This document shows positions 24,195-32,862 of a stretch of 64,000 bases of DNA, piece by piece. This stretch comes from JASBRS01 sp964496495 (GTDB lineage: Bacteria > Deinococcota > Deinococci > Deinococcales > Trueperaceae). The notes beneath the pieces are model-generated. The model was not told the DNA's origin. It saw nothing but the letters and a program-made list of their open reading frames with translations, and searched no databases. Location of the stretch: assembly GCA_964496495.1 (NCBI GenBank), contig CAZBZU010000006.1, positions 1 through 64,000 of the forward strand, in the 5' to 3' direction. The stretch's first letter is position 1, and each line of letters starts with the position of its first letter. The position numbers were made by a program, and so were the translations under genes.

Positions 24195-25241
24195 CTAGAG
24201 CACGGCGTTGAAGAGGTAGCCGGTTCCGAGGATGCCGAGGCCGACCACGACGATGAAGAGCACGATGAGGCGGGGCTTGAGCACACGCCGCAGGATGATC
24301 ATCTCGGGCAGGGAGAGCGCCACCACCGCCATCATGAACGCGAGCGTGGTTCCCATGGCGAGGCCCTTCGCATGCAGGGCCTCGACGAGCGGCAGGATGC
24401 CGGCCGCGTTCGAGTAGAGGGGGATGCCGAGCAGCACCGCGGCAGGCACGGCCAGGGGCTGGCCGGGCCCTGCATAGCGGAGGAAGAAGCTCTGCGGCAC
24501 CCACCCGTGGATCGCGGCGCCCAGTCCGATGCCGACGAGGAGATAGGGCCAGATCTTGCCGAGGATGGCGCCCACCTCCTCGACGCCCATCTCGACCCGT
24601 TCGGACCAGCTGAGCTCCCGCCCGGGCGCGACGACCTTCCCCCCCAAGCGGGTCTCGAAGACGAAGGGCTCGACCCAGCGCTCCAGCCGCAAGCGGCCGA
24701 GCACCATCCCGGCCACCACCGCGACGGTCAGACCGCTCACCAGGTAGAGCCCGGCAATGCCCCAGCCGAAGAGGCCGAAGAGCATCACCAGGGCGATCTC
24801 GTTGACCATTGGGCTGGCGATGAGGAACGACAGCGTCACACCCAGCGGCACCCCTGCGGCCACGAAGCCGATGAACGCCGGCACCGCGCTGCACGAGCAG
24901 AACGGCGTGACGACCCCCAGACCCGCGGCCAGCACGTTGCCGGCGCCCTGGCGGCGGCCGCCGAGCATGGCACGCGTACGCTCGACGCTGAAGAAGCTCC
25001 TGAGCACGGTGACCACGAAGATGATGCCGACGAGGAGCAGCACGATCTTGATGGAGTCGAAGACGAAGAAGTGAACGGCGCCACCCAGGCGCGACGACAG
25101 GTCCAGCCGGAGCAGCCCGGCGGCGAGGCCGGTGGCGGCGGCTCCCTTGAGGAGATAGAGGGCGACCCAGGCGACGGCGGCGAGGGCCAGGCGCAGCGCC
25201 GGGAAGCCGTCGGATGCCGGCGCCCGCGCCGCCGACCTCAT
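24195..25241 (-). CDS. arsP: ArsP-type permease (organoarsenical efflux)
   Basis: 348 aa, about eight helices, DUF318/YraQ family. The motif GVVTPFCSCSAVPAFIGFVAAGVPLG holds C115 and C117, the conserved cysteine pair of ArsP. Further family blocks are SFLIASPMVNEIALVM and GIPLYSNAAGILPLVEAL. ArsP exports trivalent methylated and aromatic arsenicals across the inner membrane. Lying in a cluster with arsR and arsM, it may remove the toxic MAs(III) that ArsM makes. It is first in the leftward cluster and has its own upstream region. Confidence 0.88.
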   Translation of the reverse strand: MRSAARAPASDGFPALRLALAAVAWVALYLLKGAAATGLAAGLLRLDLSSRLGGAVHFFVFDSIKIVLLLVGIIFVVTVLRSFFSVERTRAMLGGRRQGAGNVLAAGLGVVTPFCSCSAVPAFIGFVAAGVPLGVTLSFLIASPMVNEIALVMLFGLFGWGIAGLYLVSGLTVAVVAGMVLGRLRLERWVEPFVFETRLGGKVVAPGRELSWSERVEMGVEEVGAILGKIWPYLLVGIGLGAAIHGWVPQSFFLRYAGPGQPLAVPAAVLLGIPLYSNAAGILPLVEALHAKGLAMGTTLAFMMAVVALSLPEMIILRRVLKPRLIVLFIVVVGLGILGTGYLFNAVL

Positions 25242-25305
25242 GCCTGGCCCCTCAGGAACACGCTGGCCCGCGGCTCGGCGCCGCCATCCCCGAATTCAGT
25301 GAGCG

Positions 25306-25329
25306 TTGATTCAATAGTCGTTGGTACAA
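25306..25329 (-). promoter_or_regulatory. Possible arsP control site
   Basis: Two similar 9-mers, TTGATTCAA (25306-25314) and TTGGTACAA (25321-25329), lie about 65 nt upstream of arsP in an AT-rich patch. They look like half-sites or a pair of dyads for a regulator. I could not identify a clear promoter around them. Confidence 0.3.
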
Positions 25330-25466
25330 TCACGCCCGAAGCCTATGCCAGCGCCGCCCGAACGTCAAGGTACGGGGGTCCCGGGTGCCGGGGTGGCGTT
25401 CCAGGGGGCACGCGCGCTCCCAGCGTCGGAGCGAGGCCGGGTACGGGCGACGCGGCGCTCCCCGCG

Positions 25467-26426
25467 TCAGCTGTTGTGGCTGCCCGCGTCGGCGGCGACC
25501 CCGCGCGCCCGGCCCGTGGCGCTTCCCAGCCACGCCGCCACCAACGCCCCGGCGGCGGCGATGTAAGCCATGTCGCCCATCACCCACAGGCAGCCGCCCG
25601 CGATGCTCTGGTCGGTTCGGGCGTCGATGAGCCCCCACACCCGCGGCGCCGCCGCGTAGGTGGGGTACAGCACGCGCTGCGCGAAGAACAGATACGAGCC
25701 GAGCACGGTGTTCACCAGCAGCGCCAGGAGCACCCCCGCCAAGCGCCTCAGCGGGGCGCCGGCGCGGTGTCGCTCGGGCGCGATCGGGTGGACGACCGGC
25801 CCCCAGAAGAGCACGCCGAAGAGCAGGAAGGAGAGGTGCTCGAGGTCGTGGATCGGCTCGTGCCTCAGCGCCGCTTCGTACAGGAAGGGCACGTGCCAGG
25901 CGAGGACGACGGCGCTGTAGAGCACCATCCCCCGGAGGCTCCAGAAGCGGTTCACGATGGGGCCGATCAGCGGCAGCGCACGCACCTGCTGAAGCATGCC
26001 CCTGGGGATGGCGAAGACCAGCAGCAGCGCCGCCACCAGGGTGAGCGCCATGTGCTCGAGCATGTGCATGGTGAGCAGCACCGATTCGCCCATCGTGTCG
26101 AGCGGCGAGGAGAGCGTCAGCACCGTCGCCGCCACGCCTGCGACGAAGCAGACCGCGAGGGCGGGGTGGGGCCGGCGAGGCAGCCGCGCCCACAGCAGCG
26201 CGTAGGCGACCAACGCCGCCACGCCCCAGCCCAGGGCGCCGACGTCGAGGCTCCAGTGCGCGTAGCGCGAGGCGGGAGCCACCGCGACCGCCGCCGGCGC
26301 CAGCACGAACGCCAGCACGAACGCCAGCACCGGCAGCGGCGCCAGCACCGCGCCCGCGGGTCCGCCGGCCACCCGCCGGTTGGGCCGGCGGCCGCGCCGC
26401 CCGCCGCGGCCGCGCGTCGCACTCAT
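25467..26426 (-). CDS. CtaG/caa3-type cytochrome oxidase assembly protein
   Basis: About 319 aa with seven or more helices. Family blocks include TMHMLEHMALTLVAALLLV, LAWHVPFLYEAAL and HDLEHLSFLLFGVLFWGPV, with histidines suited to copper binding. CtaG proteins help insert copper into cytochrome c oxidase at the plasma membrane. An upstream in-frame ATG (26438) would add four residues. The chosen ATG 26426 has TATGGT 7 nt before it, matching the leaderless pattern. No oxidase genes are in this window. Confidence 0.88.
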   Translation of the reverse strand: MSATRGRGGRRGRRPNRRVAGGPAGAVLAPLPVLAFVLAFVLAPAAVAVAPASRYAHWSLDVGALGWGVAALVAYALLWARLPRRPHPALAVCFVAGVAATVLTLSSPLDTMGESVLLTMHMLEHMALTLVAALLLVFAIPRGMLQQVRALPLIGPIVNRFWSLRGMVLYSAVVLAWHVPFLYEAALRHEPIHDLEHLSFLLFGVLFWGPVVHPIAPERHRAGAPLRRLAGVLLALLVNTVLGSYLFFAQRVLYPTYAAAPRVWGLIDARTDQSIAGGCLWVMGDMAYIAAAGALVAAWLGSATGRARGVAADAGSHNS

Positions 26427-26499
26427 ATGGGTCACCATACGCCGCGCGCCGGGTCCCCGTCCCGTGGCAGGCCGCGGCGCACCGAAGGCGCCTCTCCGG

Positions 26500-27384
26500 C
26501 TACGGGATCTCCAGGCTCATCCCTGCGCGGATCGCGTCGCTGGCGAGGCCGTTGAGCCTTCGCAGCGCGGCCACGGTGGTCCCGTATCGCCGTGCCAGGC
26601 CCCACAGGGTGTCGCCCGGCTGCACCGTCACGGTCCGGTGCATAGGTACCGCGCCCTCCGGCACCGCCACCCCGCTGGCCCGCCACTTGGCCCACAGGTA
26701 GGCGCGCGTCGTCAGCCCACCATCGCGGATCGCCCTGGCCGCCTCCGCGCCCAGGTAGCGGTAGTGCCAGGGCTCGTACATGTAGCAGGTGTCCGCCTCG
26801 TGGCCCTTGGGGTAGCTCATCACGAAGCCGTAGCGCCAGGCGTTGGCCGCCACCCAGGCGCCGGTCGGTGTGGCAGCCCAGTCCGGGTAATCCCAGGGGG
26901 GCCTGCCGCCCTTCGCGCGCAGGTCCATGGCCGTGCCGAGCTGGTGCTCGGAGTGGCCCGGGCGCGCGCTCGACTTGAGCGCGTAGGCGTAGCCGTCGAC
27001 CTTGACCCAGTACTGGAACGTCGCCACCTGCGTTTGGTACGACCGATAGCCGCTCTGGACCGCGATCGGATGCCCTGCGGCGGCTGCCGCGGACGCCATC
27101 GCCTTGAGGTGCGGGATGACCAGGGCGCGAAGCTGCTGGTCGCCGTTCAGCCCCGCCCGGCTGGTGGAGACCAGGTCGGGTGGAGCGTAGTCGGCAGGCA
27201 AGCGGAAGTGCGTGTCCACCAAGGTGGAGGCCCACATGTCGTAGCCGGTGAAGGCCGTTGGCGCGTCGGCGACGGCGCAGGTGGGGACAGAGGCGTCGCT
27301 CGCCGTCGGTGGCGCGTCGGCGCTCGCTGGAGCGCCAGCCACCAGCAGCAGCGCAACCGCCATCGACGCGAGCGCTTCACGCAT
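26500..27384 (-). CDS. VanY-type D,D-carboxypeptidase with C-terminal LysM
   Basis: 294 aa: signal peptide (1-22), a linker, a VanY/D-Ala-D-Ala carboxypeptidase domain (~85-235) and one LysM repeat (250-293). The zinc site is H147 and D154 (SEHQLGTAMD) and H207, with catalytic E204 (EPWHYRYLG). The upstream SGYRSYQTQ motif is also typical. It is secreted and should trim peptidoglycan stem peptides, with LysM holding it to the wall. LysM placed after VanY, not before, is less common. It diverges from the secreted protein gene at 27616. Confidence 0.92.
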   Translation of the reverse strand: MREALASMAVALLLVAGAPASADAPPTASDASVPTCAVADAPTAFTGYDMWASTLVDTHFRLPADYAPPDLVSTSRAGLNGDQQLRALVIPHLKAMASAAAAAGHPIAVQSGYRSYQTQVATFQYWVKVDGYAYALKSSARPGHSEHQLGTAMDLRAKGGRPPWDYPDWAATPTGAWVAANAWRYGFVMSYPKGHEADTCYMYEPWHYRYLGAEAARAIRDGGLTTRAYLWAKWRASGVAVPEGAVPMHRTVTVQPGDTLWGLARRYGTTVAALRRLNGLASDAIRAGMSLEIP

Positions 27385-27615
27385 GCGCGGACGCTACCAT
27401 CCCGACGCGCCAAGCGCGTGTGCATGCCGTGAGCGCGGGCGCCGACGCTGGCACGTGGGTCCCGCAGAGGCCTGGCCTGCGCCCCTCACGCACCCGCGTG
27501 CCCCTTCTCATGATCGCTGGCGGTAGCCTGCGCCATCGGCCGCGGCGGGCGGGCGCGGCGGCAGCGTCCCGCCCGCCGTGGACACCGCTGATTGCGCCCG
27601 CCCGGGAGGTCACGC

Positions 27616-28071
27616 GTGCTCCGTACTCTGGTTCCATCACTGACCGTCGTTCTCGTCCTCGCCATGGCCGCGTCCGGGGCTCGAGCCGCCGCTCCCCTCG
27701 ACCTCGGCAGCGAGGCCGGAACCATGGTGGCACAGGCCGTCCGCACGCTCGGCGGCACCTTCGTGACCTGCGACGGCGCCGTCCCTGCCACCCTGCCCGC
27801 GGGGACCCGCGTCGCCTGCGCCACCGTTCCTGCCGACATGTTCGGCTACTTCAAGATGGGCGTGCACGGCCGCCTGTACGAGTACCTCGACCGCGGGACG
27901 TTGCACGTGGCCAAGCCCTGGAGCGCCTCCGGCAACGTCCTCGAGGTGGTGTACGACCTGCACGGCGGCAAGCTCACGGTGGAGCGTGAACGCTCGGGCG
28001 GGAAGATCTACGGCATCTTCGAGTTCCGGCCCGCCGCGGCCGTAGCCTCGTCGACCGCGCCGACGCACTGA
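27616..28071 (+). CDS. Secreted protein of unknown function
   Basis: 151 aa. An N-terminal signal peptide (LRTLVPSLTVVLVLAMAASGARA, cleavage near 24) precedes a ~125-residue domain with two cysteines (VTCDGAV and RVACATV) that could form a disulfide. The rest is beta-rich (VLEVVYDLHGGKLTVERER). No family recognised. The GTG start at 27616 is placed 6 nt after GGGAGG; the earlier TTG at 27592 lacks a ribosome site. Confidence 0.7.
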   Translation: MLRTLVPSLTVVLVLAMAASGARAAAPLDLGSEAGTMVAQAVRTLGGTFVTCDGAVPATLPAGTRVACATVPADMFGYFKMGVHGRLYEYLDRGTLHVAKPWSASGNVLEVVYDLHGGKLTVERERSGGKIYGIFEFRPAAAVASSTAPTH

Positions 28072-28152
28072 GGACGAGGCCGCTGCGCCGGCGGCCCCTG
28101 GCGATACTGCCGCCCGCATCGGCCCCGACGTACCATGCTCCCGGAGGCACCC

Positions 28153-28812
28153 ATGCGCCATGGCCCTACCTGCGCCTGCCAGGTCGATGACCGCCGGATA
28201 CCGCCATGGTTCCTCGACAATCTGCTGAGGCGCCTCGTCCAGCCGCCCCGCCGCTTCCTCGCGCGCCATCTGAGCGCCGGCGACCGCGTGGCCGACCTGG
28301 GCTGCGGGCCCGGTCACTTCACGGTCGCGATGGCACGGATCGTGGGCGATCGTGGCCGCGTGGTCGCCATCGATCTCGACCCCAGAGCGATCGATCGCGT
28401 CCGGCGCAAGGCCGCGCGGGCGGGCGCCGCCGAGGTCGTTGAGGGGCACGTCGCCTCTGCCGCCGGTATCGACTTCGTGGCATCCGCGTCGCTCGACTTC
28501 GTTCTCGCGGAGTCCCTGCTGTGTTGCATGACCGACCATGCCGGGGCCATGCGTCAGATCGATCGCATCCTGCGCCCCGGGGGGCGGGCCTGGCTGAGCG
28601 TGATGAAGCTCGCCCGAGCCGACGACCCTCGCAGCGTCGGCCAGGCGGAGTGGACCACGCTGCTGAGTCAGATGCGCGTCCACCGGCGCGGCGAAGGACC
28701 GTTCTCGCGATGGGCGCTGGTGAGCCCGGCCCGTCGGAACGCAGAGAGCCCGCACTCCTCGGGCCAGAGCGAGCTCGCCCCGCCACCGGGAAACATCTCC
28801 TCCCCTTGGTAA
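28153..28812 (+). CDS. Class I SAM-dependent methyltransferase
   Basis: 219 aa. Motif I is VADLGCGPGHFTVAMARIVG, motif II VVAIDLDP, and the post-motif segment is ILRPGGRAWLSV. It resembles UbiE/COQ5-type methyltransferases. Unusual cysteines (TCACQVDDR at the N-terminus and LLCCMTDH) recall metal or arsenic methyltransferases, but the ArsM-specific motifs are absent. ATG 28153 follows GGAGG by 5 nt. It lies just upstream of an MFS gene with an 10-nt gap. The substrate is unknown. Confidence 0.8.
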   Translation: MRHGPTCACQVDDRRIPPWFLDNLLRRLVQPPRRFLARHLSAGDRVADLGCGPGHFTVAMARIVGDRGRVVAIDLDPRAIDRVRRKAARAGAAEVVEGHVASAAGIDFVASASLDFVLAESLLCCMTDHAGAMRQIDRILRPGGRAWLSVMKLARADDPRSVGQAEWTTLLSQMRVHRRGEGPFSRWALVSPARRNAESPHSSGQSELAPPPGNISSPW

Positions 28813-28822
28813 GCTGCCGAAC

Positions 28823-29989
28823 GTGACCCATCGCGGCCAGCCAGACGCGCGCGCCCTGGCACTACGGTTCGTCATCGGCATAGGCGTGGTCAGCCTCTTC
28901 GCCGACCTAACCTACGAGGGCGGCCGCAGCATCGTCGGGCCCTACCTCGGCGTCCTGGGCGCGACGCCGTTCCTGGTCGGGGCCATCGCCGGCATCGGCG
29001 AGTTCCTCGGCTACGCGCTGCGCCTGCTCTCAGGCAACTACGTCGACCGGCGCGGCCACCACTGGACCGTCGTGTACCTCGGCTACGCCGTCAATCTCCT
29101 CGCCGTCCCCGCCATCGCGCTCGCCGGCACCCTCGCTCCTGCGGCCGGACTCGTCTTCGCCGAGCGGCTCGGCAAGGGCCTCCGCACGCCCGCCCGCGAC
29201 ACGTTGCTGGCCAGCGCCAGCCACCATATCGGCCGCGGCCGCGCCTTCGGCCTTCACGAGCTGCTCGACCAGATCGGCGCCCTCGTCGGGCCGCTGGCGG
29301 TCGCCGGCGCAGTGGCGCTGAGCGGCTACCGCCTCGGTTTCGGCATCCTCCTCGTCCCCGCCGTGCTTGCCATGCTCTTCCTGGTGCGCGCACGCGGCCT
29401 CGAGCCGACCGGCGAGCGCCACGCGGCCCCCCTCACCACCCGCGGCTTCTCCCAGACCTACTGGCGCTACCTCGCCTTCGCCGCCCTCGCCGTCATGGGC
29501 TTCGCCCACTTCGCGCTGGTCGCGTTCCGCTTCGGAGCCGATCGGGTGGTCGCTCCTGCCGTCATCCCGCTCCTCTTCGCCCTCGCCATGGGGGTCGACG
29601 CCGGCGCCGCCTACCTGGTCGGCCGCCTGTACGATCGCTACGGCCTGCGCATCCTGGCCGCGCTCCCCGTACTCACGCTGCCGACCGCTCCGCTGCTGTT
29701 CCTCGCGCACGGCACGCTCCTGCTGGCGCTCGGAGCCGCCGTCTGGGGTGCCGCGCTCGGCCTCCAGGAGAGCCTCATGCGCGCCGCCGTCGCCGACCTG
29801 ACCCCGGCCGAGCGGCGCGGCACCGCCTACGGGCTCTTCGACACGGCCTTCGGCAGCGCCTGGCTTCTCGGCAGCCTGGCCATGGGCGGTCTCTACGAGA
29901 TCGCACCCGGCTACCTGGTCGCCTTCTCGCTCCTCCTCGAGCTCGCCTCCCTGGCGTTGCTCGCCAGGGTCTTCCGCAGCCTGCGCTAG
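28823..29989 (+). CDS. MFS transporter
   Basis: 388 aa, about 12 helices. The N-terminal segment LFADLTYEGGRSIVGPYLGVLGA and the loop LSGNYVDRRGHHW place it in an MFS subfamily common next to metal genes in GC-rich bacteria. A second motif, AERLGKGLRTPARDTLLA, is characteristic of that subfamily. The GTG start has TAAGCT 7 nt upstream, again suggesting a leaderless message. Substrate unknown; export is more likely than uptake judging from homologous efflux families. Confidence 0.85.
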   Translation: MTHRGQPDARALALRFVIGIGVVSLFADLTYEGGRSIVGPYLGVLGATPFLVGAIAGIGEFLGYALRLLSGNYVDRRGHHWTVVYLGYAVNLLAVPAIALAGTLAPAAGLVFAERLGKGLRTPARDTLLASASHHIGRGRAFGLHELLDQIGALVGPLAVAGAVALSGYRLGFGILLVPAVLAMLFLVRARGLEPTGERHAAPLTTRGFSQTYWRYLAFAALAVMGFAHFALVAFRFGADRVVAPAVIPLLFALAMGVDAGAAYLVGRLYDRYGLRILAALPVLTLPTAPLLFLAHGTLLLALGAAVWGAALGLQESLMRAAVADLTPAERRGTAYGLFDTAFGSAWLLGSLAMGGLYEIAPGYLVAFSLLLELASLALLARVFRSLR

Positions 29990-30020
29990 CCGCGGCGGCA
30001 CGACTCGGGCGCCGCCGCGG
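29990..30020 (+). terminator. Bidirectional GC hairpin
   Basis: A perfect 10-bp stem, CCGCGGCGGC (29990-29999) and GCCGCCGCGG (30011-30020) with an 11-nt loop, immediately after the MFS stop and facing the end of the convergent crp-like gene. Confidence 0.5.
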
Positions 30021-30032
30021 GCCTGCTGCCGG

Positions 30033-30728
30033 TCACGCTTCGCCGAGCGCCTCGATCACCGACGTCAGTGCCGGCAGATGGAAGCGATACCTGCCTCGCG
30101 TGCCCTCCAGCAGGCCGCGTTCGCGCAGCTCGCTGAAGGCCATGGTGACCGACACGCGGGTTGCCGACACCATCGAGGCGATCTCCTCGTGGTTGAGATT
30201 GGTGGTGACGCTCGCCCAACCGTCCCCGTCCGGCTCCCCGAAGCGCTCGGCCTGGTCGAGAAGGACCTTGGCGACGCGTACCAGGACCGGGTCGTGACCG
30301 CTTGCGAGCTGCGCGCGGCAGTCGAACAGGTGCGCCGAGAGGATCTCGCAGAGCCCGAGCACGACGCGTGGTGCGTTGAGGGACAGCTGCAGGAACTGAT
30401 CGCGCGTGATCGGGCAGGTCACCACCTCGGTCAGTGCCACCGCTTCCGCCCTGTATGCCGCGCCCGCGGCCACGAACGCGTCCCCCACGAAGTCGTCGGG
30501 ACCGCAGATCGCTAGGATCCGCTCCTCGCCCTCGGGTGTCGGGACGCTCACCTTCACGCGACCCGCGGCGATCACGTGCATCTCGCGCGCCGGGTCACCG
30601 GCCCGGAAGACGGTATCGCCGCGAGCGAACGGCCGCTCCGGGCAAACGCGCATGAACACCTCCATGTCCTGGCGCGCGATCACCTCGGAGAAGCGCGTAT
30701 TGCGAACGATGAAGGGGCTGTCGCCCAT
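30033..30728 (-). CDS. Crp/Fnr family transcriptional regulator
   Basis: 231 aa: a cyclic-nucleotide-binding-like beta-barrel (~20-125) then an HTH_Crp domain (NHEEIASMVSATRVSVTMAFSELRERGLLEG). It lacks the N-terminal cysteine cluster of FNR and the full cAMP-binding signature, so the effector is unclear. The ATG is preceded at 8 nt by TATGAT, a good -10. It converges on the MFS gene and may respond to redox or metabolic signals, but no target is apparent from context. Confidence 0.88.
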   Translation of the reverse strand: MGDSPFIVRNTRFSEVIARQDMEVFMRVCPERPFARGDTVFRAGDPAREMHVIAAGRVKVSVPTPEGEERILAICGPDDFVGDAFVAAGAAYRAEAVALTEVVTCPITRDQFLQLSLNAPRVVLGLCEILSAHLFDCRAQLASGHDPVLVRVAKVLLDQAERFGEPDGDGWASVTTNLNHEEIASMVSATRVSVTMAFSELRERGLLEGTRGRYRFHLPALTSVIEALGEA

Positions 30729-30902
30729 GACGTCGCATCATACCGAGGGGCGCGTTGGTCGCCACCGCCGATGGTGCGGGCCGGCCGCTCCGGCTGCCGC
30801 CGAGTCGGCCGGCGCCCTCACCGCCCCGCGGCGGTTCGGTCAGCTGCCGAACAGACCCGCGCCGCCCGTGCCCCCTACCATGCTGTGAGATGGGAGGTCG
30901 GC

Positions 30903-31334
30903 ATGCTGTCCAACCGGGTTGCGACGGGAATCACGGTCATCTTCCTGACGGGCACGCTGGCGATCGCCCCGGTCGTCACGGCGACGGGCGTTCCCAAGAG
31001 CACGGCAGCTGAGAGCCTCGCCGTGCCACCCCTCCCGTTCGCCAGTCACAACGACCCCAGCCTCTGCGGCATCCCCAGACCCATGGGTGAGGGCACGACC
31101 GGCCTCCTCGACGGGCACTACCGCGGCCGGTTGGTCGAGCCCACCGTCTACCTCTACGACAGCCACCTGCGCAACGCCGTCACCGGCGAAGCCCCCAGCG
31201 GAACGCCCGTGGAGGTCCTCTACTTCCAGAGCAACCCCACCCTCGACTACTACCTCGTTCGCGTCCGCACCGCCACCGGCAGCTTCGACGCCTGGGTGCC
31301 CGCGCCGTTCCTGCGCCACATCACCACCCCCTGA
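30903..31334 (+). CDS. Secreted protein of unknown function
   Basis: 143 aa with a signal peptide (about 1-27, GITVIFLTGTLAIAPVVTATG). The mature part is rich in Pro, Tyr and Val (VEPTVYLYDSHLRNAVTGEAPSGTPVEVLYFQ and WVPAPFLRHI), resembling an SH3b-like or beta-sandwich fold. Only one cysteine is present. ATG 30903 follows GGGAGG. A TACCAT hexamer upstream could be the -10. No family recognised. Confidence 0.65.
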   Translation: MLSNRVATGITVIFLTGTLAIAPVVTATGVPKSTAAESLAVPPLPFASHNDPSLCGIPRPMGEGTTGLLDGHYRGRLVEPTVYLYDSHLRNAVTGEAPSGTPVEVLYFQSNPTLDYYLVRVRTATGSFDAWVPAPFLRHITTP

Positions 31335-31404
31335 GCCGGCGCGAGACCCGCGCGGGCCGACCGGGCGGCCCGGCATACGCTCCGCGCGCGTCGCGGGCGC
31401 CGCT

Positions 31405-31438
31405 GGACCGGCGAGCCGCACAGGCGACCCGCCGGTCC
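31405..31438 (+). terminator. GC hairpin between convergent genes
   Basis: GGACCGGCG (31405-31413) pairs with CGCCGGTCC (31430-31438) across a 16-nt loop. It lies between the secreted protein gene and the convergent membrane protein gene. No T-run. Confidence 0.35.
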
Positions 31439-31449
31439 GGGCGGCCGCG

Positions 31450-32169
31450 TCAGGCTCCCCGATCATCGTCGCGCAGCGGCACCAGCGGTTCCCCCAATGC
31501 CCGCGAGCGTCGCACCAGCAGGAACAGGACCGTAGCGAACAGGGCGTGCGCCAGGTAGACCGTGAGCGCGAACTTCGCGCCCAGCGCCGCGCCGAAGAAC
31601 CCCGCCCCCAGCGCCTTCGGCACCGGGCTCACCAGGAACCCCGTGCCGAGAAGCAGCGCGTACGGGAACGCCAGCCACGGCTGCCGCCTGCCGAACAGCA
31701 GCAGGTAGATCAGCACGAACGCCACCCCGTTATAGACGTGATCGGCCCACCCCAGCAGGTTCGACGCCAGATCCGGACCCACCATGATCCGGCCCGTCAA
31801 CAGCACCCCCATCAACATCGGCATCGACCCCGGCATGCTGTGGAACGCCCGGAACCCCACGATCCGCACCAGCTCCAGACCCGCCGTCGCCACCACCCCC
31901 ACGGCCACGCCCACCACCAACGTGCGCCCCAGGCCACGCCACCCCGCCACCGTCGCAACGACGGCGATCGCCACGAGCACGCCGACGGCAGGCAACATCA
32001 CCACCAACGCCAGGCGCGAGAGCGAAGCGTACCCCGCCTCGCTCACCGCGAACAACACCGCACCCGACACGCCCGCCGCAGCAAGCGCCAACAGCCTCGC
32101 GAGACGCTCGACCACCACACCAACCCTGCTCTCCGGCGTTGCAGTGCGAGACCTCCGAGAGCCATCCAT
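31450..32169 (-). CDS. Multi-pass membrane protein of unknown function
   Basis: 239 aa with about seven hydrophobic segments. The middle holds a Met-rich stretch (FHSMPGSMPMLMGVLLTGRIMVGPD) that could bind copper or another soft metal. Later segments include GWADHVYNGVAFVLIYLLLFG. It follows the DUF302 gene on the same strand by about 25 nt and is probably co-transcribed. ATG 32169 is preferred to the upstream GTG because GGGAGGG sits just ahead of it. No family assigned. Confidence 0.7.
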   Translation of the reverse strand: MDGSRRSRTATPESRVGVVVERLARLLALAAAGVSGAVLFAVSEAGYASLSRLALVVMLPAVGVLVAIAVVATVAGWRGLGRTLVVGVAVGVVATAGLELVRIVGFRAFHSMPGSMPMLMGVLLTGRIMVGPDLASNLLGWADHVYNGVAFVLIYLLLFGRRQPWLAFPYALLLGTGFLVSPVPKALGAGFFGAALGAKFALTVYLAHALFATVLFLLVRRSRALGEPLVPLRDDDRGA

Positions 32170-32194
32170 CACGCGCCCTCCCGTCACCCTGGCC

Positions 32195-32665
32195 TCACCG
32201 CGTCGCCTGCGACAGGATCCTCGCGAACACGCCGTCCATCTTCTCCCCGGCCTTCGCCAGCTCCGGCGACACCCCCGCGAACAGGTCCGACGGCTTGAAG
32301 TACCCCACCTCGGTCTTGCCGCTCGCGTCCACCCACACGTACACCCGCAGCGGGATCACGGCACCCGCCGCGGCGTCCATCTGGAACAGCTTCTTGCCCG
32401 CCACCGGGTTGCCGACGAAGAACGACTCCGCCCCCGCCAGGTTCAGACCCGTCGTGGACAACGCCCCCTTCTGGTTCAGCTTCCCCAGCACCATCATCCC
32501 GCTCGACGCCACCGCCCTCTTCAAACTCGACACCGTCGCACCGAACGACGCGCTCGAGGTGGCATGCAGGAACTGCGGACCACCCTGCGCCGACGCCAAC
32601 CCCACCACCGCCAGCAACGCCAACGCCAGCACCACACCACGGAACGAACCAACCATCTTGCGCAT
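32195..32665 (-). CDS. Secreted DUF302 protein
   Basis: 156 aa: a signal peptide (about 1-25, VVLALALLAVVGLASA), then a DUF302-like domain (VSSLKRAVASSGMMVLGKLNQKGAL, later LRVYVWVDASGKTEVGYFKPSDLF). DUF302 proteins are small periplasmic or membrane-associated domains of unknown role. The start ATG 32665 has AAGGAG 6 nt upstream; upstream codons in the same frame were rejected. It diverges from the MerA-like gene, with a 20-bp palindrome between them. Confidence 0.85.
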   Translation of the reverse strand: MRKMVGSFRGVVLALALLAVVGLASAQGGPQFLHATSSASFGATVSSLKRAVASSGMMVLGKLNQKGALSTTGLNLAGAESFFVGNPVAGKKLFQMDAAAGAVIPLRVYVWVDASGKTEVGYFKPSDLFAGVSPELAKAGEKMDGVFARILSQATR

Positions 32666-32762
32666 AAGGATCTCCTTCATCAATCGGGTTCGGCCGCGCT
32701 CGCCGCGACCCAGCGACGCGCTCGCGCCGACCCCACCACCCTGCCGCAACCGCCCCCACCCT

Positions 32763-32782
32763 TCGGTCAAACGTTTGACCGA
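32763..32782 (+). promoter_or_regulatory. 20-bp perfect palindrome in a divergent promoter region
   Basis: Centre GGTCAAACGTTTGACC extended by TC/GA on the ends. Each half ends in TTGACC, a good -35 element, pointing outwards on both strands. This looks like an operator shared by the DUF302 gene and the MerA-like gene. The length and symmetry suit a TetR-type regulator, none of which is adjacent. No clear -10 was found at standard spacing on either side. Confidence 0.55.
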
Positions 32783-32862
32783 GCGCCGGCCCCTGCCCCG
32801 ACACAATGGCCCTATCGGGCTGGCCCGCGACCCTCGCGGACCCGCATCTCTCGGGAGGACAC

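Noticed and set aside
24006..26555. 849-codon plus-strand frame over arsP and ctaG
   Set aside because: Low-complexity composition; the minus-strand genes have clear family motifs and starts.
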